A DNA stretch of 64,000 bases from Streptomyces gardneri (GCF_006539185.1 NZ_BJMN01000047.1:20644-84643), one strand, 5' to 3'. Shown: positions 17,226 to 29,400, numbered from the stretch's first letter. The notes: a model not told the origin generated them from the sequence alone. Program-made: numbers and translations.

Positions 17226-18125
17226 CTAGAGCCAGCTCGCGAACTCCATGAGCAGCTCGGCGTCCTGCCGCCGCCCCGCCGTGAGCGCCCGCGTCCCCGA
17301 CTCGACCGCGCGGAAGAGCGTCCAGCCGCGCAGCCGCTCCCGGTCCATGTCCAGCGAGTCCGCCAGCTTGTTCACCCGCCGCCGGGCCGTGGAGGCCCCC
17401 GCCGAGGCGCCCACCAGGTCCTCGACCCGGTCGCGGACGAGCCGGGCCAGGTCGTAGGCGCGCTCGCCGACGAGCGGCTCGGGTCCGACGGCGAGCCAGG
17501 GGGCCCGGTCGCCGCCCAGCACCTTGCCCTGGCGGAAGCAGCCGTGCAGCAGCAGCGACTCGTCCCCGGCGGCCACCAGCTCCTCGCGGGCGGCGAGCGC
17601 CGCCGCCGTCAGCTCGCCGGCCGCCGGGTCCGCGCGGTACGGCTCCATCGCCGCGGCCTGCCGCTCCGTCCGCTCGGCCACCGACTCGAAGCCGTGCCCG
17701 GCCGGCGGCTCCACCCACAGCTTCCGCACGGTCCCGGCCGCCTCCAGGAGCGCCTTGGCCTCCGGCAGGGAGCGCAGCGACACCTCGGGGTGCAGCCGTT
17801 CGAGGACGAGTCCGCCGTCGGGGGTCTCGTCGAGCAGCCGGACGGCGCCCCAGCCGTTCCAGTGCGCGAGCGCGTCCCGCTCCAGCTCGGGCCGGGCGAA
17901 CGGCGGCGCGATCTTCAGGGCCGCGGGGGAGTCGTCGGAGCGCCGGACGAGGAGGACCAGACTGCTCCGCCCGCCGGGGGCCATCACCCGCTCGGCGTCG
18001 AGGGACGCGTGGTCGAGCACGGTCCGCGCGTGCTCCGGCAGCGGCCCGAGCCACTCGGTCGCCGCGGTGTCCCCGTACGTCTCACCGAGCGCCCGTACGA
18101 GTCGCTGCGGCGGTTCGAAAGCCAT
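17226..18125 (-). CDS. APH(6)/hydroxyurea-kinase-like protein with lost catalytic residues
   Basis: The 299-residue protein aligns over its length to aminoglycoside/hydroxyurea phosphotransferases. The ATP lysine survives in PAALKIAPP (K71), as does ELERDAL. The catalytic loop, normally HGDLH..N, reads HGCFRQGK near residue 192, removing both the catalytic Asp and the metal-binding Asn. The later metal Asp (normally WLAIDPKP) is WLAVGPEPLVGERAYDLA, with Gly. I therefore infer a pseudokinase or a binding protein rather than a resistance enzyme. ATG 18125 has aagga upstream. A 12-bp repeat occupies its leader. It follows the ferritin-like and lipoprotein genes on the same strand. Confidence 0.8.
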   Translation of the reverse strand: MAFEPPQRLVRALGETYGDTAATEWLGPLPEHARTVLDHASLDAERVMAPGGRSSLVLLVRRSDDSPAALKIAPPFARPELERDALAHWNGWGAVRLLDETPDGGLVLERLHPEVSLRSLPEAKALLEAAGTVRKLWVEPPAGHGFESVAERTERQAAAMEPYRADPAAGELTAAALAAREELVAAGDESLLLHGCFRQGKVLGGDRAPWLAVGPEPLVGERAYDLARLVRDRVEDLVGASAGASTARRRVNKLADSLDMDRERLRGWTLFRAVESGTRALTAGRRQDAELLMEFASWL

Positions 18126-18139
18126 GCGTGCGTTGTCCT

Positions 18140-18175
18140 TCTGACGTTCGGTCTGACGGTCCGTCCGACGATCGG
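18140..18175 (-). repeat. Three 12-bp tandem repeats in the leader of the kinase-like gene
   Basis: The units tctgacgttcgg, tctgacggtccg and tccgacgatcgg lie head to tail between the ribosome site and the upstream gene. They could contain a regulator-binding array or be a slippage product. Confidence 0.6.
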
Positions 18176-18196
18176 TCGGCCCGGTCGGGGCCGGAC

Positions 18197-18613
18197 TCAC
18201 ACCCGCTCGGCGAGCCCAGGAAAGGTTACGTCGCTGCCGCGCCAGCGGACGGCGCGGACCGCCGCCTCCCGCAGCGCGGCGGCCGCCTCGCTCCGCAGCG
18301 GGCCCCGGCCGGCCCGGACGAGATCGGAGTACACCCCGGCCACCCGGTCCTCCAGGACGGCCGCGAGCCGCACGGCGCCGGGCGCGTCGGCGACCGGGAA
18401 CGGCAGCTCGTACGCGGCCGCCGCGGCCACCGGCGTGCCGCCGAGGTCGCGCACCGTGCGGCGCAGCGCGTCCCGGCGGGCCCGGTGGGCCTCGTAGGCG
18501 GCTGTGGCCTCGGCCCTGCGCTGCGTACCGATCCGGCCGCCGACGACCCCGTACCCGTACACAGCCGCGTGTTCGGCGGCCAGGGCCGCCTGGGCGGCTT
18601 CGAGGGCGCTCAT
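18197..18613 (-). CDS. Ferritin-like DUF4439 protein
   Basis: The 138-residue helical protein has LAAEHAAVYGYGVVGGRI at residues ~11-28 and AYEAHRARRDALR at ~40-52. These Glu/His-bearing helices are typical of the ferritin-like DUF4439 family. The following helices (AVRLAAVLEDRVAGVYSDLV) complete a four-helix bundle. The family's role is unknown; metal binding is possible because Glu and His occur at bundle positions. Its ATG overlaps the lipoprotein stop by four bases (ATGA), so it is translationally coupled. Confidence 0.82.
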   Translation of the reverse strand: MSALEAAQAALAAEHAAVYGYGVVGGRIGTQRRAEATAAYEAHRARRDALRRTVRDLGGTPVAAAAAYELPFPVADAPGAVRLAAVLEDRVAGVYSDLVRAGRGPLRSEAAAALREAAVRAVRWRGSDVTFPGLAERV

Positions 18614-19203
18614 GCCGGTGCTCCTTCGGTCAGCAGGTAGGCGTGCGCGGCGCCCGCCGCAGCCACGGAGGCGAGCAGCCTCGCGTACTCGGGCGGGGCT
18701 GTGACCAGGGCGTTCGTGTGCCGGTCGGAGGCCTCGCGCGCGGCCGCCGCGAGTTCCTTGAGGGCGGCGCGGGGATCGGCCGCCACCGGGACCGGCGGCG
18801 ACTTCGGCCCGGCGGAGACCGACGAGGACGCCGTGGCGGAGGCCGACGGGGGAGCCGTCACGGAGGCCGAGGGGGACGCGGCCGCGGGGGTCACCGTCGT
18901 CCCGCCCTCGCCCAGGGCCTTCGCGTGCGCCGCCACCGAGCGCCGCAGCGGCGTCAGCCGGGGCGCGAGGGCGGGATGCGCGGCGAGCACCGCGTCGTAA
19001 CGTTCCAGCAGGCCCCGCGCGACGGTCACCGAGCGGAGCCGCAGCGCCGCCTCGGCGCGCGCCACCCGTTCGGCCTCCAGCTCGGCGGCGCTCGGCTTCC
19101 GCGTACCGCCGTCGCCGTCGGTGGCGGCGGTGCAGCCCGCGAGGGCCGTCGCGCCCGCCGCCGCGCCCGCCCTGAGGAGTGCGCGCCTGCCCGTCGTCGT
19201 CAC
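18610..19203 (-). CDS. Putative Tat-exported lipoprotein with ferritin-like helical region
   Basis: The 197-residue product has the signal TGRRALLRAGAAAGATALAGC: twin arginines, then a lipobox LAGC, with Cys near residue 22. This predicts Tat export and lipidation at the outer face of the membrane. A helical domain follows. A Ser/Thr/Ala/Pro-rich linker (about 110-145) and a second helical segment (DPRAALKELAAAAREASDRH) come after. GTG 19203 has gagggagag upstream. It is coupled by ATGA to the DUF4439 gene, suggesting the two act together. It is divergent from rimP. Confidence 0.78.
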   Translation of the reverse strand: MTTTGRRALLRAGAAAGATALAGCTAATDGDGGTRKPSAAELEAERVARAEAALRLRSVTVARGLLERYDAVLAAHPALAPRLTPLRRSVAAHAKALGEGGTTVTPAAASPSASVTAPPSASATASSSVSAGPKSPPVPVAADPRAALKELAAAAREASDRHTNALVTAPPEYARLLASVAAAGAAHAYLLTEGAPA

Positions 19204-19372
19204 GCTCTCTCCCTCGTCCGTCGTGCGTCGTCGAAGATCGTCGAGATCACCGCAGGCGAGCGTACCCGCGGGCCCCGGGGCGGTGGACGGCAACACCCTC
19301 CGGGACCGGATACCCTTTGGTCTGACACGCGACGAAACCCACAACAGCACACGCGGCCGAGGAGTCACCCGG

Positions 19373-19870
19373 ATGAGCACCACCCAGAGCGACAGGCTGC
19401 GCGGACTCATTGAGCCGCTCGTCGACGCGAAGGACCTGGATCTGGAAGAGATCGAGGTGTCCCGGGCCGGCCGTCGCGGACTGCTGCGCGTGGTCGTCGA
19501 TTCGGAAGAGGGCGTCGAGCTGGACGTCTGCGCCGAGCTGAGCCGTGAGATCTCCGAGAAGCTCGACGAGACCGATGCGATGGGCGAGGGCGAGTACGTC
19601 CTCGAAGTCAGCTCCCCCGGCGCCGACCGCCCCCTGACCGAGCACCGCCACTACGTCCGGGCCACCGGCCGGCTGGCCAAGCTCCAGCTGGTCGCGGGCG
19701 ACGAGTTCGTCGCCCGGATCCTCGCCGTGGACGAGGACGGCCTCGACCTCGAAGTGCCGGGCGTGAAGGGGCGCAAGCCCACCGCCCGCCGGGTCGAGTT
19801 CGCCGACATCGCCAAGGCGCGTGTCGAGATCGAGTTCAACCGCAAGGACAAGAAGGAAGAGGAGGCGTAG
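19373..19870 (+). CDS. rimP: Ribosome maturation factor RimP
   Basis: The 165-residue protein is required for 30S subunit maturation. The N-terminal alpha/beta domain reads LIEPLVDAKDLDLEEIEVSR, RRGLLRVVVDSEEGVELDVC and YVLEVSSPGADRPLTEHRHY. The C-terminal SH3-like barrel begins around residue 95. ATG 19373 has gaggag upstream. It is the first gene of the rimP-nusA-ylxR-infB operon; nusA starts two bases after its stop. The 169 bases upstream are shared with the divergent lipoprotein gene and should hold both promoters. Confidence 0.95.
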   Translation: MSTTQSDRLRGLIEPLVDAKDLDLEEIEVSRAGRRGLLRVVVDSEEGVELDVCAELSREISEKLDETDAMGEGEYVLEVSSPGADRPLTEHRHYVRATGRLAKLQLVAGDEFVARILAVDEDGLDLEVPGVKGRKPTARRVEFADIAKARVEIEFNRKDKKEEEA

Positions 19871-19872
19871 CC

Positions 19873-20868
19873 GTGGACATCGACGTGAAGCTGCTCAAGG
19901 GCTTGGCGAATGAGAAGGAGATCTCCTTCGACCTGCTGGTCGAGGCGATCGAGTCGGCCCTCCTCATCGCCTACCACCGCACCCCCGACGCCCGCCGCCA
20001 CGCGCGCGTGGAGCTGAACCGGCAGACCGGTCACGTGACGGTGTGGGCGAAGGAAGACCCCTCCGAGCTGGAGGAGGGCCAGGAGCCCAAGGACTTCGAC
20101 GACACCCCGTCGGACTTCGGCCGGATCGCGGCGAGCACCGCCCGCCAGGTGATCCAGCAGCGGCTGCGGGACGCCGAGAACGACGTGACGTTCGGCGAGT
20201 ACGCGCGCCGCGAGGGCGACGTCGTCGCCGGTGTGGTGCAGCAGGGCAAGGACCCGAAGAACGTCCTGGTCCGGCTGGACGACAAGCTGGAGGCCATCCT
20301 GCCGGTGCAGGAGCAGGTGCCGGGCGAGGACTACTCGCACGGTCTGCGGCTGCGCACGTACGTCGTCCGGGTGGCCCGCGGTGTCCGCGGTCCGTCCGTC
20401 ACCCTTTCGCGTACGCACCCCAATCTGGTGAAGAAGCTCTTCGCCCTGGAGGTGCCGGAGATCGCCGACGGCTCCGTCGAGATCTCCGCCATCGCCCGTG
20501 AGGCGGGTCACCGCACCAAGATCGCCGTGCGTGCCACTCGTTCGGGTCTGAACGCCAAGGGTGCCTGCATCGGCCCGATGGGCAGCCGCGTCCGCAACGT
20601 GATGGCGGAGCTGCTCGGCGAGAAGATCGACATCGTCGACTGGTCGGACGACCCGGCCGAGATGGTGGCGAACGCGCTCTCCCCGGCGCGGGTCTCCAAG
20701 GTCGAGGTCGTCGACATGGCCGCCCGGTCCGCCCGTGTGACGGTGCCCGACTACCAGCTGTCGCTGGCGATCGGCAAGGAGGGGCAGAACGCCCGCCTGG
20801 CCGCGCGCCTCACCGGCTGGCGGATCGACATCCGTCCGGACACCGAGCCGACCGGTCCGCAGGACTGA
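19873..20868 (+). CDS. nusA: Transcription termination/antitermination factor NusA
   Basis: The 331-residue protein contains an RNA-polymerase-binding N-domain (1-110), an S1 domain (about 112-180, GDVVAGVVQQGKDPKNVLVR) and two KH domains. The GxxG loops are IGPMGSRV (about 230) and IGKEGQN (about 300). It lacks the C-terminal acidic repeats of E. coli NusA, which is normal for actinobacteria. It modulates pausing, rho-independent termination and rRNA antitermination. The GTG start at 19873 follows the rimP stop by two bases. Confidence 0.96.
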   Translation: MDIDVKLLKGLANEKEISFDLLVEAIESALLIAYHRTPDARRHARVELNRQTGHVTVWAKEDPSELEEGQEPKDFDDTPSDFGRIAASTARQVIQQRLRDAENDVTFGEYARREGDVVAGVVQQGKDPKNVLVRLDDKLEAILPVQEQVPGEDYSHGLRLRTYVVRVARGVRGPSVTLSRTHPNLVKKLFALEVPEIADGSVEISAIAREAGHRTKIAVRATRSGLNAKGACIGPMGSRVRNVMAELLGEKIDIVDWSDDPAEMVANALSPARVSKVEVVDMAARSARVTVPDYQLSLAIGKEGQNARLAARLTGWRIDIRPDTEPTGPQD

Positions 20869-20942
20869 GACCGTTTTTGGCCAACAGCTGTTCGATTCTT
20901 GCCCCGAACGGGTGAGGTCGGTACGGGGAGGTAGACTTAATC

Positions 20943-21224
20943 GTGTCTGGCCGGACGCAAGCCCGCGTATGCCCTGAACGAACCTGTGTGGGATGTCGGG
21001 AGCGAGCGGCCAAGAGCGATCTGCTGCGGATCGTGGTGAATAAGGACGAGTGTGTTCCGGATCATCGCGGTACGCTGCCCGGCCGGGGTGCGTACCTGCA
21101 CCCCGCCGTGGTCTGTCTCGACCTGGCGGTCCGCCGCCGAGCGTTCCCGAGGGCCTTCAAGGTCCAGGGCCCGCTCGACACCGCGGAACTCCGTCACCAC
21201 GTCGAGCGGTCGGCACAGCAGTGA
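20943..21224 (+). CDS. ylxR: YlxR/RnpM-family RNA-binding protein
   Basis: The 93-residue protein has the family signature RTCVGCRERAAKSDLLRIVV (about 13-32) and GRGAYLHPAVVCLDLAVRR. Members bind RNA; in Bacillus the homologue has been reported to modulate RNase P. GTG 20943 has ggggagg about 12 bases upstream, a long spacing. A TAGACT box near 20932 could be a promoter within the nusA-ylxR gap. It lies between nusA and infB in the normal order. Confidence 0.92.
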   Translation: MSGRTQARVCPERTCVGCRERAAKSDLLRIVVNKDECVPDHRGTLPGRGAYLHPAVVCLDLAVRRRAFPRAFKVQGPLDTAELRHHVERSAQQ

Positions 21225-21321
21225 AGAAGTACGGCACGGATCACCGTGCGGTCAGGTACCTCGCGAGTTGGAAGTAGGTCGAGATTGCGATGAGCACTCG
21301 ATGAGTACGCGATGAGTACGC
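21221..21321 (+). promoter_or_regulatory. infB leader with mini-ORF and three 11-bp tandem repeats
   Basis: GTG at 21221 overlaps the ylxR stop (GTGA) and opens an 18-codon frame ending at TAG 21275-21277, which is rich in Lys, Tyr and Arg. The units gatgagcactc, gatgagtacgc and gatgagtacgc then follow at 21289, 21300 and 21311, each with an ATGA. The infB ribosome site aggagcg is about 45 bases on. This may be a translational relay or a leader-peptide region. Confidence 0.4.
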
Positions 21322-21369
21322 CCATGAAGTAGCGACGGTCCGGCGGTAACCGGACCTAAAAGGAGCGAA

Positions 21370-24474
<3,105 letters not shown>

Positions 24475-24497
24475 TCGCGTTCGATCGCAGCAGTGAG

Positions 24498-24541
24498 CCG
24501 GGGCCGGTCGGTGGAAGTTATTCCGTCGATCGGCCCCGGCC
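24498..24541 (+). terminator. Hairpin after infB
   Basis: gccggggccg and cggccccggc pair across a 24-base loop that can pair further at gtcg/cgat. It separates infB from the DUF503-rbfA-truB unit. Confidence 0.6.
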
Positions 24542-24624
24542 GTTGCGTGTACGGTTCTGGTGTCCCTGCCGAGCGACGGCCCGGCAGGCCACCGAACCCG
24601 AACCGGCGGGACATCCGGCACCGC

Positions 24625-24918
24625 ATGTACGTGGGGACTCTGTCCTTCGATCTGCTCCTCGGCGACGTTCACTCGCTGAAGGAGAAACGCTCCGTGGTCC
24701 GCCCCATCGTCGCCGAGCTCCAGCGCAAGTTCTCTGTGAGCGCGGCCGAGGTGGGCGACCAGGACCTCCACCGCAGGGCCCTGCTGGGCGTCGCGCTGGT
24801 GTCCGGGGACCCGGGGTTCGTATCGGACGTGCTCGACCGCTGTGAGCGGCTCGTCGCCGCGCGTCCCGAGGTGGAGCTGCTGTCGGTGCGCCGCAGGCTC
24901 CACACTGATGAAGACTGA
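24625..24918 (+). CDS. DUF503 protein
   Basis: The 97-residue protein shows the DUF503 pattern: YVGTLSFDLLLGDVHSLKEKR (about 2-22), then VVRPIVAELQRKFSVSAAEV, then VALVSGDPGFVSDVLDRCERLV. The family fold is ferredoxin-like with unknown biochemical role. It is consistently found next to rbfA. ATG 24625 is the sensible start; upstream frames would run through the terminator region. It is separated from rbfA by 30 bases containing a purine-rich ribosome site. Confidence 0.88.
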   Translation: MYVGTLSFDLLLGDVHSLKEKRSVVRPIVAELQRKFSVSAAEVGDQDLHRRALLGVALVSGDPGFVSDVLDRCERLVAARPEVELLSVRRRLHTDED

Positions 24919-24948
24919 ATTGAGCAAGGCAAAGAAGGAGAAGGACCA

Positions 24949-25389
24949 GTGGCCGACAACGCGCGGGCGAAGAAGCTGGCAGACCTCATCCGGGAGGTGG
25001 TGGCCGAGAAGCTGCAGCGTGGCGTCAAGGACCCCCGCCTGGGCACGCACGTGACCATCACGGACACCCGCGTCACCGGTGACCTGCGGGAGGCCACGGT
25101 CTTCTACACGGTCTACGGCGACGACGAGGAGCGGGCGAGCGCCGCGGCCGGCCTGGAGAGCGCCAAGGGCGTCCTCCGTTCGGCCGTGGGCCGTGCGGCG
25201 GGGACCAAGTTCACCCCCACGCTGACGTTCATCGCCGACGCCCTCCCGGAGAACGCCAAGACGATCGAGGACCTCCTCGACAAGGCGCGGGCCTCGGACG
25301 CGCAGGTGCGGGAGGCGTCCTCGGGCGCCGCCTTCGCGGGCGACGCCGACCCCTACAAGAAGCCGGGCGAGGACGAAGCCGCCGAATGA
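24949..25389 (+). CDS. rbfA: 30S ribosome-binding factor A
   Basis: The 146-residue KH-like cold-shock factor assists late 16S rRNA maturation. It starts ARAKKLADLIREVVAEKLQR, followed by VKDPRLGTHVTITDTRVTGD, EATVFYT, and a terminal helix with FIADALPENAKTIEDLLDKA. The C-terminal ~25 residues form an acidic tail. GTG 24949 has ggagaagga upstream. Its last four bases overlap the truB start (ATGA), so the two are translationally coupled. Confidence 0.95.
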   Translation: MADNARAKKLADLIREVVAEKLQRGVKDPRLGTHVTITDTRVTGDLREATVFYTVYGDDEERASAAAGLESAKGVLRSAVGRAAGTKFTPTLTFIADALPENAKTIEDLLDKARASDAQVREASSGAAFAGDADPYKKPGEDEAAE

Positions 25390-26285
25390 GCAACGCAGCA
25401 AAGACGCCCGACGGCCTTGTCATCGTCGACAAGCCGTCGGGCTTCACTTCGCATGACGTCGTGGCCAAGATGCGCGGGATCGCCAAGACCCGCCGGGTCG
25501 GCCACGCGGGCACGCTCGACCCCATGGCCACGGGCGTTCTCGTCCTCGGCGTGGAGCGGGCGACCAAGCTCCTCGGTCACCTCGCGCTGACCGAGAAGGA
25601 GTACCTGGGCACCATCCGCCTGGGCCAGACCACGATCACCGACGACGCCGAGGGCGAGATCACGGCGTCGGTCGACGCTTCGAAGGTCACCCGGGAGCAG
25701 ATCGACGCGGGCGTGGCAGAGCTGACCGGCGCCATCATGCAGGTGCCGTCGAAGGTCTCCGCGATCAAGATCGACGGCAAGCGGTCGTACGCGCGCGTGC
25801 GCGGCGGCGAGGAGTTCGAGATTCCGGCCCGCCCGGTCACCGTCTCCTCCTTCCAGGTGTACGACGTCCGCGAGGCAGAGGCGGAGGACGGCACGCCCGT
25901 CGTCGACCTCGTCGTCTCGGTCGTCGTCTCCTCCGGCACGTACGTCCGCGCGCTCGCCCGGGACCTCGGTGCCGGGCTCGGTGTGGGCGGTCATCTGACC
26001 GCGCTGCGCCGCACCCGCGTCGGCCCGTACAAGCTGGACGCGGCCAAGACGCTCGACCAGCTCCAGGAGGAGCTCACGGTCATGCCGGTCGCCGAGGCGG
26101 CCGAGGCGGCGTTCCCGCGCTGGGACGTCGACGAGAAGCGGGCCAAGCTGCTCCTGAACGGTGTCCGGCTGGAGATGCCGGAGTACCCGGCGGGTCCCGT
26201 CGCGGTCTTCGGGCCCGAGGGGACGCTGCTCGCGCTGGTCGAAGCCCAGCGGGGGAAGGCCAAGAGCCTCGCCGTCTTCGGCTGA
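25386..26285 (+). CDS. truB: tRNA pseudouridine(55) synthase
   Basis: The 299-residue enzyme isomerises U55 in the T-loop of tRNAs. It has GLVIVDKPSGFTSHDVVAKM and the catalytic motif GHAGTLDPMATGVLVLGVER, with the nucleophilic Asp (about residue 43). KEYLGTIRLG, QVPSKVSAIKIDGKRSYARVR and SSGTYVRALARDLG follow. The C-terminal PUA-like extension covers ~215-299. It overlaps rbfA by four bases. The transcript ends at the perfect hairpin 26335-26366. Confidence 0.96.
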   Translation: MSNAAKTPDGLVIVDKPSGFTSHDVVAKMRGIAKTRRVGHAGTLDPMATGVLVLGVERATKLLGHLALTEKEYLGTIRLGQTTITDDAEGEITASVDASKVTREQIDAGVAELTGAIMQVPSKVSAIKIDGKRSYARVRGGEEFEIPARPVTVSSFQVYDVREAEAEDGTPVVDLVVSVVVSSGTYVRALARDLGAGLGVGGHLTALRRTRVGPYKLDAAKTLDQLQEELTVMPVAEAAEAAFPRWDVDEKRAKLLLNGVRLEMPEYPAGPVAVFGPEGTLLALVEAQRGKAKSLAVFG

Positions 26286-26334
26286 GGCCGAGGTCCCGCG
26301 GGGCCTGAGGTCCCCCGGGACCGGATCGTCGCTT

Positions 26335-26366
26335 GTGGGGCGGACACGCACGCGTGTCCGCCCCAC
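26335..26366 (+). terminator. Terminator after truB
   Basis: gtggggcggacacg and cgtgtccgccccac form a perfect 14-bp stem with loop cacg. The remaining ~120 bases before the next gene contain a twice-repeated accgtcgac close to its start codon. Confidence 0.8.
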
Positions 26367-26488
26367 ACGTGTCTTCCGCGAGATTTCACCCCATTGGGGA
26401 GGCGCTCGGAGTGAAACGGGGGAGCGCCGGGGGGCGCGTTTCCCCACTCGGTTCTCCCGGTGATCACCGTCGACCTACCGTCGACACC

Positions 26489-29400
26489 ATGGGACGCGGG
26501 GACCTGGCGACGCTGGTGGAAATCTGTGATCCGGCGGGCCGGCCGCGCGGTACCGGATTCCTCGCCGATCATCACGGCACGGTCGTGACCAGCCACGAAG
26601 CGGTCGAAGGGCTCGCGCGTGTCGTCCTGCACGCCCCCGGCGACCTGACCTGGCTCGCCGAGGCCGAGGCCGTCACCCCCCTGCCGGAGAGCGGACTCGC
26701 GCTCGTACGGACCGAGGGGCTCGGCGTCCGCCCTGTCGCGCTCGCGACCCGCCCCGAGATCGAACCCGGCACCTACGTCCGGATCGCCGCCCACGGCTGG
26801 CGCGAGGCCCGGGTCCTCGGCCCCGCCGCCGTCACCTACGCCGCGGCCGACCGCTTCCATGTCCTCGCCGACGCCCTCGAACTCGCCATCGGCACCGAGG
26901 GCGCCGAGGCGCTCCGCCGAGGCGGCCGTGCCGCGGGCGGACCCGTCCTCGACACCGCCACCGGCACCGTCGTCGCCGTCCTCGGCACCGCTCTGCACGG
27001 CGAGCGCCCCGCCGCCGGATACGCGGTGCCGCTCCGGCCCGACGGCCCGCTCGCCGCCCTCCTGCGGCGCAACGCGGCCACCGTCCCCGCCTACGGACCG
27101 GACCTCAACCTCGCCGGAATCCTGGAGCTCACCGCCACCTCCACCGGCCCGGCGAGGGAGCCCGACCCCTGGCCCGAGCCCGTCGAACGCCCCGAGTGCG
27201 CCCGGGAGTTCGCCCGCTTCACGGCCGAGGAGGCGCTCGTCCTCGCGGTCGTCGGCGCCCCCGGCACCGGCCGCACCACCGCCCTCGCCGCGCTCTGCGC
27301 CCGCCGCGCCCAGGGCGCCGCACCCGCACCCACGGTCCGGCTGCGCGGCGCCGACCTGCGCGCCGAGGACCACTCGCTCGCCGACGCGGTCGGCCGCGCC
27401 CTGCGCCAGGCGGGCCGGATCGTCGCCGCCTCCGGGGCGCTCGGCGACACCGCGACCGCCACCCCGGAGCGGGCCGCCGCCCTCGCCAGGGACGCGGGCC
27501 GCCCGCTGCTCGTCGTCCTCGACGGCCCCGAGGAGATGCCACCGCTCCTCGCCCACCGCCTCGCCGACTGGACCGCGGCCACCGAGCAGTGGCTGCGCGC
27601 CCACGGGGCCCGCCTGGTCACCGCCTGCCGCCCCGAGCACTGGGACCTGGCCGGCGCGCTCTACGGCCCCGGGGCCCTGCACCGGCCGGCGAAGGGGAAC
27701 GGCGACGACCTGCCCGCCGCCCTCGTGCTCGGCCCGTACACCGAGACGGAGGCCCGGGCCGTCAGACAGGGGTACGGGCTCGGGGAGACCGACCTCGCCG
27801 AGGCGGACGCCCGCCATCCGCTCGCCCTGCGGCTGCTCGCCGAGGTCCGGGCGGCGCTCCCGGGCGATGTCCCGGGGCGGCCGGGCCGGGAGGAGATCTT
27901 CACGGCCCATGTGGACCTGATGTGCCTGCGCGTCGCCGTCCGGGTCGCCGCGGGCTCCCGGCCCCTCCTCCGGGGGACCGCCGTGCGGCTGCTCGCCGCC
28001 CGGGTCGCCGGGCAGGTCCACGAGGCCGCCCGCCGCTGCCTCGGCCCGGGCCACGGCGTCCTCGACCGGGCCTCCTTCGAGGAGCTGTTCCCCTGGCGGG
28101 AGGGCTGGGCCTCGGCCGTCCTCACCGAAGGCCTCCTGGTCCCCGCGGGCTCCGGCTACCGCTTCGCCCACGAGGAACTCGCCGACTGGCTCCAGGCCGC
28201 CCACCTCGACCTGGACACGGCCCTCCACGCCCTGGTCCACAGCCGCGGCGAACAGACGCCCGCGCGGAGCCGGGGGGAGACCGCGGAGACGGGCGGGACT
28301 GCGGGCGCGGGACGTCTTCCGGGACCGGACGCGACCGCGGGGGCGGGTGTCGGGCCGGGGGCGGTCGCGGGGGGATCGAGTGCGGCTCAGGGGCGCGGTG
28401 CGGCCACGGGGTCCGGCGCGGCTCAGGGGCGCGGATTCGTGCCGGGACCCGGTGCCGCCGCAGGGCGCGGCCCTGATGCCGGGCGCGGTTCGGTCCCGGG
28501 CTCCGGTTTCGTGCCGGGGCCCGGTTCCAGCACGGGGCGTGGGCGCGGGTCGGCCCTGGAATCCGGTTCTTTCTTGGGGACTGGTCCGGGTGCTGGGCGC
28601 GGTTCCGTCCCCGACTCCGGTTTCGTGCCGGGATCCGGTTCCAGCGCGGGGCGCGGGCTTGGTCCCGGGCTCGGTGCGGCCCCGGGAACCGGTCCTGTTC
28701 CGGGGGCCGGTTCCGCCTCTGAGCGCGACTCCGACCCCTGGTACGGGTCCGGTGCCGCTCCTTGGACCGGTGTCGAGCCGGCGCCCGGTCTCGTCTCCCC
28801 GTCCGGTTCCGCTTCGGGGCCCTGGGCCGCCTCCCCGGTGGGTGTCCGGGACGGGGTGCGCGTACCCCTGGCGGGTCAGCCGCGGCCCGTACCTTCCCCT
28901 CCTTCGCCCGACGGAGCCCCCGTCCCGCCGGCGGACCCGGCCGGCCCGGCGCCGACCGGGCGGCATCGGGGCCGCCGGGAGCACGCCGCTCCGGCGTCGA
29001 GCCCCGGCTCGCCAGCCGAACCGTCCCCCGCCGACGTCCCCCGGCAGCGGACCCCCGCGCCGGCCGAGGTCGTGGCCGATCACCTCCCCGTGCCCCGGCA
29101 CCGCATCGGGCCCGTCCTCCAGGCGCTGCTGCGTCTCCACCGCGAGCAGGGGCCCGGCGCGCTCGCCCCGCGCCTCGCCGCGCTCGTGGAGTCCCTCGAC
29201 CGGTTCGCCGACGCGCGAGCGCGGCCGGCCGGGACCGGAAAGGGAACGCCGTCCGGCGCCCCCCACCCGTACGCCGACGCCGTCTGGTGGGCGGTCCGGC
29301 TCCTCGGGGAGACCGTGCGCCGGGTGGGTGACCCCCGGCCGTACCTGCCCGTCCTCCGGCTGCTCGCCGACCGCATCGGCGGCCGCCCCGCGCCCCATCC

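Noticed and set aside
17226..18125. Calling the APH-like gene an aminoglycoside resistance gene
   Set aside because: The catalytic Asp, metal Asn and metal Asp are all substituted, so resistance activity is not supported.
26489..27030. Active serine protease annotation for the N-terminus of the STAND protein
   Set aside because: Ser is replaced by Ala149 and Asp by Gly69; only the histidine remains.
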